Below, piece after piece: positions 27,511 through 37,471 of a DNA stretch of 64,000 bases. The notes beneath the pieces were generated by a model that searched no databases, was not told the origin of the DNA, and was given only the letters and a program-made list of their open reading frames with translations. Location: NCBI RefSeq assembly GCF_000197735.1, contig NC_014550.1, forward strand, positions 2,790,001 to 2,854,000, in the 5' to 3' direction. Position numbers and translations under genes: made by a program. The stretch is from Glutamicibacter arilaitensis Re117 (lineage in GTDB: Bacteria > Actinomycetota > Actinomycetes > Actinomycetales > Micrococcaceae). Every line of letters begins with the position of its first letter. Position 1 is the stretch's first letter.

Positions 27511-27551
27511 AATCCCCGATTGAGCACCATGCTGTTGCTCAATCGGGGATT
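27511..27551 (+). terminator. Rho-independent terminator after the phosphoesterase gene
   Basis: A 16-bp perfect stem (AATCCCCGATTGAGCA), 9-nt loop, with a T run (ATTTTTGC) at the end of the right arm. Confidence 0.88.
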
Positions 27552-27663
27552 TTTGCATCCATCCCGAAGCACTTCTTTCGCAAAGTGGCGCATTGATTGA
27601 AATATCCCAACTACTGCCGGTAGTCTGTAACTCTGTCAACCTTCTGGATGAATACGGGGTACC

Positions 27664-29487
27664 GTGGCTCAAGCTCAACAGGACGGCTCAAATGATCCGA
27701 TTCCGCTCTCCGCAACGCTGAAACGACTGGCCCCATTCGTCAAGCCGATCCTCCCCCGGCTCTTTTGCGGTTTCCTCTGCGCACTGGGCGCCGGCATTGT
27801 CGCGCTAGCCATCCCCCAGGTCCTCGCCTGGCTGGTGAATGTCGTCCTGCACCGAGATGGCGCCGCCTCCGAAGTATGGCTCTCAGTTGGCATCGTTGCG
27901 GCCTTGGGCTTGGTCGAAGCCTTGCTGATCTTCTTGCGCCGCCAGTTCGTGCTGAACCCGGCAGCAGGCCTTGAAGCGCAGATGCGCATCCGCTTCTACA
28001 AGCACCTGCAGCGTCTGCCCGTGGCATTCCATGAACGCTGGGGTTCCGGACAGCTGCTCTCGCGTTCCATGTCGGATTTGAGCCTCTTGCGCCGATGGCT
28101 CGCATTCGGGGCCATGATGCTGGTGGTGGAAACCGTCACTGTCATCACCGGCCTGGTATTGATGTTCACCCATTCGTGGATCCTGGGCCTGCTCTACCTG
28201 CTGGGATCCATCCCGATTTCCATCAAGGCCTACCGCTTCCGCAATGACTACCGGGCCGCCAGCCGCCGCAGCCAAGACCAGGCCGGTGACCTGGCCACCG
28301 CAGTCGAGGAATCGGTGCACGGTATCCGCGTCATCAAGGCCTTCGGCCGTGGACCGCACGTCTACGAAGGCTTCAGTGCCCAAGCCAAGACCCTGCAGGA
28401 AACAGAAATCACCAAGGCCAAGACCCTGGCCAGCTTCCTGCTGACCGTCGTGGCCATCCCCGAAACCATCTTGGGCATCGGATTATTCATCGGCATCACC
28501 CAGGTAGCATACGGCTCGCTGAGCGTCGGCTCGCTGGTGGCCTACTTCGCCATCGCGGCGGTGATCGCCGGCCCTGTCGAGGGCATGGGCATGTTGCTGG
28601 GCATGACATTGAGTACCAAGACCGCGCTGGACCGCCACTTCGAAGTCATGGACTCCATCAACGACATCGATTCCCCCGCCCAGCCGCGCACCCCTGCACA
28701 ACGTGATGGCAGCGTCACCTTGGACCATGTGCGATTCGCTTTCCCCGACACCGCCGGAACCCACCGCCCGATCCTTGCGGATATCAATCTCCAGATCCGC
28801 CCCGGGGAAACCATGGCTCTGGTGGGCATCACCGGTTCAGGCAAGTCCACCTTGCTGAACCTGATTCCGCGCCTGCATGAAGCAACAGCCGGCCAGGTGC
28901 TCGTCCACGGACAGGACGTCAAGCACTGGGATCTGCAGGAACTGCGTTCCGAGGTCGCCGTGGCCTTCGAAGACACCACGCTGTTCTCCACCACCATCCG
29001 CGGCAACGTCTTGCTCGGCGCCCCGGGGAACCTCGATGAACGCCAGCGCGAAGCGCTGCTGGCCGAAGCCTTGGACGTGGCCCAAGCCCAATTCGCCTAC
29101 TCCCTGCCTGAAGGGGTGGATACGCTGATCGGCGAGGAAGGCCTGTCGCTCTCCGGCGGGCAGCGCCAGCGCATCGCATTGGCCCGCGCCATCGCGGCAC
29201 GTCCCAACGTGCTGGTGCTCGACGACCCGCTCTCGGCCCTGGATGTGCGCACCGAGGAACTGGTCACCGAAAGGCTGCGTGAAGTCCTGGCCGGGACCAC
29301 CACCTTGATCGTGGCGCATCGTCCCTCGACCGTGATGCTCGCTGACCGCGTGGCGCTGCTGCGCGATGGGCGCATCGATGCGGTGGGCAGCCACACCCAC
29401 CTGCTGAGCACCAATGAGCACTACCGATTCGTCATTGCCAGCCTGGATGACGAAGAACAGCCAGCCACCGCGGAGGTCTCCCGATGA
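27664..29487 (+). CDS. ABC exporter, half 1 (degenerate catalytic Glu)
   Basis: 607 aa from a GTG at 27664. Six membrane helices (about residues 25-310) are followed by a nucleotide-binding domain with Walker A GITGSGKST, canonical signature LSLSGGQRQR, Walker B VLVLDDPLSALD and H-loop VAHRPST. The residue after the Walker B Asp is Asp instead of catalytic Glu. It overlaps the next gene by 4 nt (ATGA), so both halves are made together as a heterodimer. Substrate unknown; drug or lipid export is the usual guess for this family. Confidence 0.9.
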   Translation: MAQAQQDGSNDPIPLSATLKRLAPFVKPILPRLFCGFLCALGAGIVALAIPQVLAWLVNVVLHRDGAASEVWLSVGIVAALGLVEALLIFLRRQFVLNPAAGLEAQMRIRFYKHLQRLPVAFHERWGSGQLLSRSMSDLSLLRRWLAFGAMMLVVETVTVITGLVLMFTHSWILGLLYLLGSIPISIKAYRFRNDYRAASRRSQDQAGDLATAVEESVHGIRVIKAFGRGPHVYEGFSAQAKTLQETEITKAKTLASFLLTVVAIPETILGIGLFIGITQVAYGSLSVGSLVAYFAIAAVIAGPVEGMGMLLGMTLSTKTALDRHFEVMDSINDIDSPAQPRTPAQRDGSVTLDHVRFAFPDTAGTHRPILADINLQIRPGETMALVGITGSGKSTLLNLIPRLHEATAGQVLVHGQDVKHWDLQELRSEVAVAFEDTTLFSTTIRGNVLLGAPGNLDERQREALLAEALDVAQAQFAYSLPEGVDTLIGEEGLSLSGGQRQRIALARAIAARPNVLVLDDPLSALDVRTEELVTERLREVLAGTTTLIVAHRPSTVMLADRVALLRDGRIDAVGSHTHLLSTNEHYRFVIASLDDEEQPATAEVSR

Positions 29488-31292
29488 GCAAGCCCCTAGG
29501 CGTCGCCAATGAAGACGCCATCAAGCTCTCTGCTGCTGAACGAAAGGTCGTGCGGCGCCGTTCCTTCAAGCTGTTGGCCGCCCTGGCAGTTCCGCAGAAG
29601 AAGCTGTTCATCCTGACCGTCGTGCTGGTGCTGTTCTCCAACGCGGCTCGCGTGCTGCTTCCGGTGCTGATCGCCTTTGCCATCGACTGGACGTTGCCGC
29701 AGGTGCGCGAGGGAAATTGGAGCGCGCTGGGCTGGACCGGAGCCGGATACATCGTGTGCGCCATCCTCAGCGGCTTGCTGCTCTCCTGGTACATCACCAG
29801 TGCGGCAAAGATTTCCCAAGCCATGCTCTTGGATCTGCGCGAGCAGGTCTTCCGCCACACCCAGCGGCTGAGCTTGGAATTCCATGAGAGCTACACCTCC
29901 GGGCGGATCATCTCAAGGCAGACTTCGGATCTTGAAACCCTGCGCGAGCTGCTGGATCAAGGCGTCTCGGAGCTGGCTTCCTCCTGCGTGTTCGTGATCT
30001 TCACCCTGATCACGATTTTCTTCCTGGATTGGCGCAGCGGCCTCTTGCTGTGCCTGGCCGCCATCCCGGTAATCATCCTCTTCATCTGGTACCAGCGCCG
30101 TTCCGAGGTGCTCTACCGTGAATCGCGCGTCGTCTCGGCCAAGGTCATCTCCACCTTCGTGGAAACCATGACCGGCATCCGTGCGGTCAAGGCCTTCCGC
30201 CGCGAAACTGCCAATGATGAGAACTACTCGGAGATCGCAGAAAAATACCGGGTGAACTCGGTACGCTCCTTCAACCTCTTCGGTGTCCTGCAGCCAGGGC
30301 TGGTGTTGATCGGCAACCTGAGCGTGGCCGCACTGCTGGCCTACGGCGGATTCCGCATCATCGACGGAACCATGCAGGTCGGTGCCATGGTGGCCATCCT
30401 CTTGGCCTCCAAGCGCCTGTTCCAGCCAGTCGAGCAGATCGCCATGTTCTACTCTTCGCTGCAGTCTGCCACCGCCGCCTTGGAGAAGGTCTCCGGGCTG
30501 TTGGAAGAAGAACCAACGGTGCGCGAACCTGCCGCGCCACGCACCGTCGGCAAGGTAGCTGGTGAATTGGAGTTCAAGGACGCGGTCTTCGGCTACGGCG
30601 ATGGCCCGGTGATCATGGAGCAATTCGACCTGCAGATCCCGGCCGGACAGACGGTGGCCGTCGTCGGGCAGACCGGCGCCGGCAAATCCACGCTGGCCAA
30701 GCTCATTGCCCGCTTCTACGACCTGCGTTCTGGGACCTTGGAACTGGATTCGGTGCCGATCAACGAGCTGTCCAATAAGGAACTGCGCAGGCACGTGGTG
30801 ATGGTAACCCAGGAGGCGTTTCTCTTCTCCGGCTCGGTAGCGGAGAACATCGCCCTGGGCCGTCCGGGTGCCTCGCTGGAAGATATCCAGAGCGCTGCCC
30901 GCGCGGTGGGCGCCCACGAGTTCATCATGGATCTTCCCGAGGGCTACGACACCGATGTGAACAAGCGCGGCGGACGCGTCTCGGCCGGGCAGCGGCAGTT
31001 GATTTCCTTTGCCCGCGCTTTCTTGGCAGACCCGGCGGTACTGATACTGGATGAGGCCACCAGCTCGCTGGATATCCCATCCGAGCGCGCGGTGCAGCGC
31101 GGACTGCAAACTTTGCTAGGAAACCGCACCGCACTGATCATCGCCCACCGCCTGTCCACCGTGCAGATCGCGGACCGCGTCCTGGTGGTCCATGACGGCA
31201 AGATCACCGAAGATGGCACCCCGGCGCAGCTGATTGCCGATGAAGGCCGCTTCGCGGCCCTGCACAAGGCTTGGAAGGACTCGCTGGTCTAA
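29484..31292 (+). CDS. ABC exporter, half 2 (canonical Walker B, altered signature)
   Basis: 602 aa. Six membrane helices precede a nucleotide-binding domain with Walker A GQTGAGKST, signature VSAGQRQL instead of LSGGQ, canonical Walker B LILDEATSSLD and H-loop IAHRLST. Combined with half 1, one composite ATP site (half 2 Walker motifs with half 1 LSGGQ) is fully canonical and the other is degenerate, as in BmrCD and TM287/288. Start overlaps half 1. Confidence 0.9.
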   Translation: MSKPLGVANEDAIKLSAAERKVVRRRSFKLLAALAVPQKKLFILTVVLVLFSNAARVLLPVLIAFAIDWTLPQVREGNWSALGWTGAGYIVCAILSGLLLSWYITSAAKISQAMLLDLREQVFRHTQRLSLEFHESYTSGRIISRQTSDLETLRELLDQGVSELASSCVFVIFTLITIFFLDWRSGLLLCLAAIPVIILFIWYQRRSEVLYRESRVVSAKVISTFVETMTGIRAVKAFRRETANDENYSEIAEKYRVNSVRSFNLFGVLQPGLVLIGNLSVAALLAYGGFRIIDGTMQVGAMVAILLASKRLFQPVEQIAMFYSSLQSATAALEKVSGLLEEEPTVREPAAPRTVGKVAGELEFKDAVFGYGDGPVIMEQFDLQIPAGQTVAVVGQTGAGKSTLAKLIARFYDLRSGTLELDSVPINELSNKELRRHVVMVTQEAFLFSGSVAENIALGRPGASLEDIQSAARAVGAHEFIMDLPEGYDTDVNKRGGRVSAGQRQLISFARAFLADPAVLILDEATSSLDIPSERAVQRGLQTLLGNRTALIIAHRLSTVQIADRVLVVHDGKITEDGTPAQLIADEGRFAALHKAWKDSLV

Positions 31293-31309
31293 ACCCGCCT
31301 AAGACAGCA

Positions 31310-31350
31310 CAATGCCCTGCGCAGATCATCTCGATCTGCGCAGGGCATTG
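31310..31350. terminator. Bidirectional terminator between the ABC genes and purC
   Basis: A perfect 17-bp inverted repeat (CAATGCCCTGCGCAGAT) with a 7-nt loop between convergent genes. Confidence 0.85.
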
Positions 31351-31375
31351 TCGTACTTGGTGCTTCGGCAGCCGA

Positions 31376-32281
31376 TTAGGCCGTGAATGCCGATCCGGTC
31401 AGACGCTCGAAAGCTTCAATGTAGCGGGCTCGGGTCTTCTCGATAATCTCAGCTGGCAGCTGCGGTGGTTCTTCACCGGAGTTCTTATCCCAGCCCGATT
31501 CAGCCGACGTCAGCCAATCGCGTACGAACTGCTTGTCGAAGCTGGCCTGCGACTGGCCTGGCTTGTAGGACTGCGCATCCCAGAAACGCGAGGAATCCGG
31601 GGTCAGGACCTCATCGCCCAGGGTGATTTCGCCGGTTGCCGGGTCGGCACCGAACTCCACCTTGGTATCGGCCAGGATGATCCCGCGCGTCCGGGCAATC
31701 TTCTCGGCCTGCTCGTACAGAGCCACGGTCTTCTCGCGCAGTGCCTCGGACACTTCGGTTCCAACGCGTTCCACGGTCTGGGCGAAGGAGATGTTCTCAT
31801 CGTGCTCCCCCACCTCGGCCTTGGCCGATGGGGTGAACAATGCTGGGCTCAGGCGCGAGCCGTCCACCAGGCCTTCAGGCAAAGGCAGCTCGCACACGGT
31901 CTGCGAAACGTTGTACTCGGCCAGTCCCGAACCGGTCAGGTAGCCGCGGGCGATGCACTCGATCGGGTACATGTCCAGCTTCTTGCACACCATCGCGCGT
32001 CCAGCCACCGCGGCAGGAACCTCGGTGGAGATCACGTGGTTGGCGAAATCGCCCAGCTGCTCGAACCACCACAGGCTCAGCTGGGTCAAGACCTTGCCCT
32101 TGTCCGGGATCTCGCTGGAGAGCACGAAGTCATAAGCGCTGATGCGGTCGGAGGCCACGACCAGGACACGGTCGGTGTCGTCGAAAGCCACTCCTGCAGG
32201 TACGTACAGGTCGCGCACCTTGCCCGAGTAGAAATGGTCCCAACCTTCTAGGTCGAGCACTTCGGTCTGGAATCCTGCCAT
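31376..32281 (-). CDS. purC: Phosphoribosylaminoimidazole-succinocarboxamide synthase
   Basis: 301 aa. SAICAR synthetase, step 8 of purine synthesis, joining aspartate to CAIR with ATP. Motifs: FYSGKVRDLYVP at residue 17, ECIARGYLTGSGL, DTKVEFG and EVLTPDSSRFWD. It starts 15 nt after the purD stop, so the two are an operon. Longer than the short bacterial PurC (about 240 aa), as is usual in Actinobacteria and yeast-like forms. Confidence 0.95.
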   Translation of the reverse strand: MAGFQTEVLDLEGWDHFYSGKVRDLYVPAGVAFDDTDRVLVVASDRISAYDFVLSSEIPDKGKVLTQLSLWWFEQLGDFANHVISTEVPAAVAGRAMVCKKLDMYPIECIARGYLTGSGLAEYNVSQTVCELPLPEGLVDGSRLSPALFTPSAKAEVGEHDENISFAQTVERVGTEVSEALREKTVALYEQAEKIARTRGIILADTKVEFGADPATGEITLGDEVLTPDSSRFWDAQSYKPGQSQASFDKQFVRDWLTSAESGWDKNSGEEPPQLPAEIIEKTRARYIEAFERLTGSAFTA

Positions 32282-32296
32282 GAGTTCTGTAGTCCT

Positions 32297-33583
32297 CTAC
32301 TTGCTTTCGTTGGCGATGATGATTTCGCCGCGTTGGGCCTTGAGCGCAATGTCGGTGCGTGACTGGGCGCCATCCCAGCTGATCTGTCCAACGCCTGCGT
32401 AAGCTGCGGCGCGGGCTGCGGCGAGGTCATCGCCCAGGCCCACCACGGCCAGTACGCGGCCGCCGGAAACAATGATGTTCCCGTCAGCATCGCTGGACGT
32501 GCCGGCATGCATCACATGCACGCCATCCAGGGCGTTAGCTGCCTCCAGGCCGGAGATCACCGCACCCTTGACCGGGCTATCGGGGTAGTTCGCCGCGGCG
32601 ATGACTACATCGACCGCGGTCTGCTCGGACCAGGTCAGCTGTTCGGCATCGTCGAGCTGGCCCTTGGCTGCTGCCAGCAAGATGCCGCCTAATGGGGTCT
32701 TCAGCCGGGCAAGGACAGCCTGGGTTTCCGGATCGCCGAAGCGGGCGTTAAATTCAATGACGCGGATACCGCGCTTGGTGATGGCCAAGCCGCAGTACAG
32801 CACACCGGTGAATGGGGTGCCGCGCTTTTCCATTTCGCGCAGTGTCGGGTAGGCGACGCGGTCCATGACTTCGTCCACAAAGGTTTCAGGCAACCATTCC
32901 AGCGGCGAGTAGGCACCCATGCCACCGGTGTTCGGGCCTTCATCATTATCGAAGATGCGCTTGAAGTCCTGGGCTGGGGCCAGCGGAACAGCATGCTTGC
33001 CATCGCAGATGACGAACAGGGAAACTTCCGGGCCGTCAAGGAATTCTTCGATGACTACGGTGCCACCGGCATCGAAGCAGGCTTGGGCGTGCTCCAGCGC
33101 TTCGTCGCGGTCGGTGGTGACCACGACGCCCTTGCCTGCGGCCAGGCCGTCGTCCTTGACGACGTATGGCGCGCCGAAGTCATCCAGCGCGCTGGCTGCT
33201 TCTTCGCGGTTGGTGGCCACGTGGGCCATGGCGGTTGGAACTTCAGCGGCAGCCATCACGTTCTTGGCGAAAGCCTTGGACGCTTCGAGCTGCGCGGCAG
33301 CTTCGGTTGGGCCGAAGACCGGGATCTGCGCGGCGATCAGCGCGTCGGCAACGCCGGAAGCCAGCGGGGCTTCTGGGCCGACAACTACCAGATCGCTGCC
33401 CAGTTCTTGGGCCAGTGCGACGACGGCTGCAGGGTCCTGCGCGTCGATCGCGTGGGTGGTGACGTCCTGTGCGATACCGGCGTTGCCGGGGGCGCAATGA
33501 ACTTCGTTGACGTAGGGGTCTGCACTCAGTGCACGGACAATTGCATGCTCACGGCCGCCTGGGCCAATAACCAGTACCTTCAC
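32297..33583 (-). CDS. purD: Phosphoribosylamine-glycine ligase
   Basis: 428 aa from the GTG at 33583 (VKVLVIGPGGREHAI), the classical PurD N-terminus; an upstream ATG (33616) would add 11 residues with no conserved motif. GAR synthetase is an ATP-grasp enzyme of purine synthesis: PYVVKDDGLAAGKGVVV and FNARFGDPETQ are clear. First gene of the purD-purC operon, divergent from the sterol-carrier-like gene. Confidence 0.95.
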   Translation of the reverse strand: MKVLVIGPGGREHAIVRALSADPYVNEVHCAPGNAGIAQDVTTHAIDAQDPAAVVALAQELGSDLVVVGPEAPLASGVADALIAAQIPVFGPTEAAAQLEASKAFAKNVMAAAEVPTAMAHVATNREEAASALDDFGAPYVVKDDGLAAGKGVVVTTDRDEALEHAQACFDAGGTVVIEEFLDGPEVSLFVICDGKHAVPLAPAQDFKRIFDNDEGPNTGGMGAYSPLEWLPETFVDEVMDRVAYPTLREMEKRGTPFTGVLYCGLAITKRGIRVIEFNARFGDPETQAVLARLKTPLGGILLAAAKGQLDDAEQLTWSEQTAVDVVIAAANYPDSPVKGAVISGLEAANALDGVHVMHAGTSSDADGNIIVSGGRVLAVVGLGDDLAAARAAAYAGVGQISWDGAQSRTDIALKAQRGEIIIANESK

Positions 33584-33884
33584 CCGCCCGAGTTTACCGG
33601 AGATCCAGCGGGCCAACTGCGTCTATGACGCACTGGCACCGCCCAGATTCCCATGCCGCCAGGCCCGGTGCCCGGCACCTGCCCGATCCTGGAGGCGATG
33701 CCTGGGCGCACTGGGCGAACGCAGGCAAGTCAATTCTTGGCCACCGCGGATGCAAGCGCGTGCCGGTGCCGGCCTGTTCTAGAGTTGGCATGGGCGAACT
33801 TGTTGTTCTGCCAGATCCACAGAGGATGCCCAGCAGATACAAATATGACGTTTCTCCGTCATCGAGAGAAAGTGGAATTGAACC
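33584..33884. promoter_or_regulatory. Divergent intergenic region, purD / sterol-carrier-like gene
   Basis: About 300 bp with several overlapping frames on both strands, none with family features or ribosome sites. It must hold the purD promoter and that of the plus-strand gene at 33885. I see no clear PurR-type operator. Confidence 0.4.
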
Positions 33885-34265
33885 ATGGCAATCAAGCGGC
33901 GCATCGATGAAACCGCTGGCCGGGCAGCCCTGCGCGAATGGGCGCAAACCGCGCAGGGACAAGGAAAAACAGCACGTCCGGTGCTGGCCGCTGCAGTGCG
34001 CTTTTCGCTGGAGGAACTCGCCTCTCGCGCCGAAGGCAACTCGGTGGAAGTCCGCATACCGCCCTTTGGTGTGACTCAGTGCATAGCGGGGCCCCGCCAT
34101 ACCCGCGGAACACCGCCGAATGTAGTCGAAATGCCTGCTGAGCTCTGGCTTTCCTTGGCTACTGGCCGGATTAGTTGGGGTGAGGCCTTGCAAACTGGGC
34201 AATTGCACGCTTCTGGACTTAGGGCAGACTTGTCAGCGCATCTACCACTTATTGAGTACCCTTAA
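33885..34265 (+). CDS. Sterol-carrier-like (SCP2-type/MysB-like) small protein
   Basis: 126 aa starting MAIKRRIDETAGRAALREW. Actinobacteria carry a conserved protein of this pattern next to purine genes, with VRFSLEELA...SVEVRIPPFGVTQCI and PNVVEMPAELWLSLATGRISW, resembling the SCP2 sterol-carrier fold. It may bind a hydrophobic ligand; no direct evidence of function. The start lacks a strong ribosome site. The stop is 4 nt before the next gene. Confidence 0.7.
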   Translation: MAIKRRIDETAGRAALREWAQTAQGQGKTARPVLAAAVRFSLEELASRAEGNSVEVRIPPFGVTQCIAGPRHTRGTPPNVVEMPAELWLSLATGRISWGEALQTGQLHASGLRADLSAHLPLIEYP

Positions 34266-34269
34266 GGGT

Positions 34270-34596
34270 ATGGAGCAACACCCCGCTACACCGTCTTCTG
34301 CCGATCAGAGTGTCGAAGTGCAAATTCACTCGTCGCCGAAGTTCTGGCCGTTCATCTTGACCTTCGCGGTCGTTGGCGCACTGGTAGGTCTGGTCATCGG
34401 CCTGCTTGGCGAACCTTCGCAGGACTACACCCGCACCGCAGCGTCCGGATTCTTTGCAATATTCGGTGCAGGTTTGGGCGTTGGCATCGGCGCATTGGCA
34501 TACGTAATCGTTGATCGCGTGACTTCACGCAAAACCACCAAGCATCTGGCAGTTCTTCTGGCCGAGGACACTGACTCCAGCGGACTACAAGGCTAG
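34270..34596 (+). CDS. Small two-helix membrane protein
   Basis: 108 aa from the ATG at 34270. Two membrane helices (about 22-44 FILTFAVVGALVGLVIGLLG and 57-80 FFAIFGAGLGVGIGALAYVIV) flank a short polar turn, and both termini are hydrophilic. Family unknown to me; a protein like this lies before purF in mycobacteria (Rv0807 position). Probably co-transcribed with the gene upstream. Confidence 0.7.
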   Translation: MEQHPATPSSADQSVEVQIHSSPKFWPFILTFAVVGALVGLVIGLLGEPSQDYTRTAASGFFAIFGAGLGVGIGALAYVIVDRVTSRKTTKHLAVLLAEDTDSSGLQG

Positions 34597-34701
34597 GCAG
34601 CTTTTCTCCTGAATTAGAAGAGCAGGCGGCCGCGCACCTGGCCGCCACCCACCACATTCTTGGTCGGTGTCGACCAACTGGAACATGAGAGAATAACCAA
34701 C

Positions 34702-36225
34702 ATGGCGCGTGGCGATGGATTCCTAAATCACGATCTGCTTCCGAACGAAAAAGGCCCGCAGGATGAATGCGGCGTTTTTGGCGTTTGGGCTCCTGGCGAA
34801 GAGGTCGCAAAACTAACCTATTACGGCCTGTATTCCTTGCAGCACCGCGGACAGGAGTCCGCGGGCATTGCTACGAGCGATGGTGCGCGTATCAACGTCT
34901 ACAAGGACATGGGCCTGGTCTCCCAGGTATTCGACGAGAATACGCTGAATTCCATGACCGGCCAGCTGGCCATCGGCCATTGCCGCTACTCCACTACCGG
35001 TGCCAGCCACTGGGCCAATGCGCAGCCAACCCTGGGTCCTACCCAGACCGGCACCGTGGCTCTGGCCCATAACGGCAACCTCACCAACTCCGCTGATCTG
35101 GCCGACATGGTCGCTGCCAAGCAGCAGGCCGAAGGCGGCAAGGTCCGCGGAGAAATCGCCCAGGGCAACACCACCGACACCGCTTTGGTCACCGCCTTGC
35201 TGGCTGGTTCCGAAGGCCAGACGCTGGAAGAAACCGCACTGGAACTGCTGCCGAAGATCGAGGGCGCGTTCTGCTTCGTCTTCATGAATGAAGACACCCT
35301 CTATGCAGCGCGCGACCCGCACGGCGTGCGCCCGCTGGTCTTGGGACGCTTGAACCGCGGCTGGGTTGTAGCCTCGGAGCAGCCCGCGCTGGCTACCGTC
35401 GGTGCCTCGTTCATCCGCGAAATCGAACCAGGCGAAATGATCGCCATCGATGAGAACGGCGTGCGCTCCACCCGCTTCGCCGAAGCCACCCCCAAGGGCT
35501 GCGTATTCGAATACGTCTACCTGGCGCGCCCCGATGCCGCTATTGCCGGCCGCTCGGTCTACGAATCCCGCGTGGAGATGGGCCGCCAGCTGGCCCGCGA
35601 GAACAGCGCGGATGCAGATATCGTGATCCCGGTTCCGGAATCAGGTACCCCGGCAGCCATCGGCTACGCCGAGGAATCGGGCATTCCGTTCACCCACGGC
35701 TTCGTGAAGAACGCCTATGTGGGCCGTACCTTCATCCAGCCATCGCAGACCCTGCGCCAGCTGGGCATCAAGCTCAAGCTCAACGCCTTGGAAACCGTGC
35801 TGCGCGGCAAGCGCGTAGTCGTGGTGGATGACTCCATTGTCCGCGGCAACACCCAGCGCGCCGTGGTGCGCATGCTGCGCGAAGCCGGTGCGGCCGAGGT
35901 GCACGTGAAGATCTCTTCCCCTCCGGTGAAGTGGCCTTGCTTCTACGGCATCGACTTCGCGTCGCGTGCCGAGCTGATCGCCAACGGCGCGGCCGTGGAT
36001 GAGATCGCGACCTCCATCGGCGCGGACTCGCTGGCTTATATTTCCGAAGACGGCATGATCGAAGCCACCCGCCAGCCGCGCGAGCGCCTATGCACCGCGT
36101 GCTTCACCGGCGAATACCCGATCGCGCTGCCTAATGAGGAACGCCGCGGCAAGAACCTGCTTGAGCGTGCCAACCAGGGCGGTTGCGAGCCAGGCCCTGA
36201 TGCTGAATTCGAAGCAACCAACTAA
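34702..36225 (+). CDS. purF: Amidophosphoribosyltransferase
   Basis: 507 aa from the ATG at 34702. First committed step of purine synthesis. A short propeptide-like stretch precedes the Ntn glutaminase domain: the catalytic Cys lies in DECGVFGVWAP (about residue 23). The PRPP loop VVVDDSIVRGNT and the RARAT-like region (LIQPSQTLRQLG) follow, and the C-terminus has LCTACFTGEYP of the iron-sulfur type. Followed by purM after 79 bp. Confidence 0.95.
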   Translation: MARGDGFLNHDLLPNEKGPQDECGVFGVWAPGEEVAKLTYYGLYSLQHRGQESAGIATSDGARINVYKDMGLVSQVFDENTLNSMTGQLAIGHCRYSTTGASHWANAQPTLGPTQTGTVALAHNGNLTNSADLADMVAAKQQAEGGKVRGEIAQGNTTDTALVTALLAGSEGQTLEETALELLPKIEGAFCFVFMNEDTLYAARDPHGVRPLVLGRLNRGWVVASEQPALATVGASFIREIEPGEMIAIDENGVRSTRFAEATPKGCVFEYVYLARPDAAIAGRSVYESRVEMGRQLARENSADADIVIPVPESGTPAAIGYAEESGIPFTHGFVKNAYVGRTFIQPSQTLRQLGIKLKLNALETVLRGKRVVVVDDSIVRGNTQRAVVRMLREAGAAEVHVKISSPPVKWPCFYGIDFASRAELIANGAAVDEIATSIGADSLAYISEDGMIEATRQPRERLCTACFTGEYPIALPNEERRGKNLLERANQGGCEPGPDAEFEATN

Positions 36226-36304
36226 TCCCTTCATGATCCCCAACCATCTCGTTGCAAAGGACCCCGGAAATCCGGGATCCAGAACAGAAAAGGAACCGAC
36301 TGCC

Positions 36305-37447
36305 ATGAGCGGCAATGATCAGCAGCCAACTTCCATCACCTATGCCGGTGCCGGCGTTGACGTTGAGGCCGGTGACCGCGCCGTTGAGTTGATGAAGGGC
36401 GCCATCAAGGCCACCCACACCTCCGGCGTTGTTGGAGGGGTAGGCGGCTTCGCCGGGCTCTTCGATGTATCGTTCCTGACCGGTTACAAGAAGCCGTACC
36501 TGGCCACCTCCACCGACGGCGTGGGCACCAAGGTCGCCATCGCGCAGAAGCTGGACATCCACGACACCATCGGCCAGGACCTGGTCGGCATGGTCGTCGA
36601 TGACATCGTCGTGGTGGGCGCCAAGCCGCTGTTCATGACCGACTACATCGCCACCGGCAAGGTCGTCCCCGAGCGCATCGCGGACATCGTGCGCGGCATC
36701 GCCGAGGGCTGCAAGCTGGCCGGCACCGCGCTGGTGGGCGGCGAAACCGCCGAGCACCCAGGCCTGCTGGCCGAGGACGAATACGACGTGGCCGGTGCCG
36801 CGACCGGTGTCATCGAAGCTGATCAGCTGCTGGGCCCAGAGCGCGTGCGCGCAGGCGACGTAGTTATCGGCATGGCTTCCTCGGGCATCCACTCCAACGG
36901 CTACTCGCTGGTGCGCCGCGTCATCGCCCACGCCAAGTGGGAGCTGGAGCGCGAAGTCGCCGAATTCGGCAAGACTCTGGGTGAGGAACTGCTGGTTCCA
37001 ACCCGCATCTACACCACCGCATGCCTGGATCTGGCGGGCGAGCTGAACGACGGCGAGAACTTCGGCGTGCACGGCTTCAGCCACGTCACCGGCGGCGGCC
37101 TGGCAGCCAACCTGGCCCGAGTACTGCCACAGGGCCTGATGGCCCGCGTGGACCGCTCCAGCTGGGCTCTGCCGGCAGTCTTCTCCACCATTGCCCAGCT
37201 GGGCAATGTGCCGCAGCCTGACCTTGAGCGCACCCTGAACCTGGGCGTGGGCATGGTTGCCGTTGTCGATCCAGCCGTGGCTGACCGTGCCGTGAACCTG
37301 CTGAACAAGGCCGGCATGGGCGCTTGGATCATGGGTGGCGTCGAGAACATCGATCCATCGGCTGCTCAGGCTGGCCTGGACTATGTCCAGGGTGCCAAGG
37401 GCGTTGATGGCGGCGCAGTGCTGATGACCGGCAACTACGCCAAGTAG
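36305..37447 (+). CDS. purM: Phosphoribosylformylglycinamidine cyclo-ligase
   Basis: 380 aa from the ATG at 36305, preceded by GAAAAGGAACC; longer frames to 36134 overlap purF and are not needed. AIR synthetase: TYAGAGVDVEAGD at the start, then GVGTKVAIA, GMVVDDIVVVGA, GGETAEHPG and HVTGGGLAANL. Likely co-transcribed with purF. Confidence 0.95.
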   Translation: MSGNDQQPTSITYAGAGVDVEAGDRAVELMKGAIKATHTSGVVGGVGGFAGLFDVSFLTGYKKPYLATSTDGVGTKVAIAQKLDIHDTIGQDLVGMVVDDIVVVGAKPLFMTDYIATGKVVPERIADIVRGIAEGCKLAGTALVGGETAEHPGLLAEDEYDVAGAATGVIEADQLLGPERVRAGDVVIGMASSGIHSNGYSLVRRVIAHAKWELEREVAEFGKTLGEELLVPTRIYTTACLDLAGELNDGENFGVHGFSHVTGGGLAANLARVLPQGLMARVDRSSWALPAVFSTIAQLGNVPQPDLERTLNLGVGMVAVVDPAVADRAVNLLNKAGMGAWIMGGVENIDPSAAQAGLDYVQGAKGVDGGAVLMTGNYAK

Positions 37448-37471
37448 GAATTCGAAGCGTTATTGCTTCGC

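Noticed and set aside
33625..34074. 149-residue plus-strand frame upstream of and overlapping the sterol-carrier-like gene
   Set aside because: No ribosome site or family pattern, and it overlaps a better supported gene.
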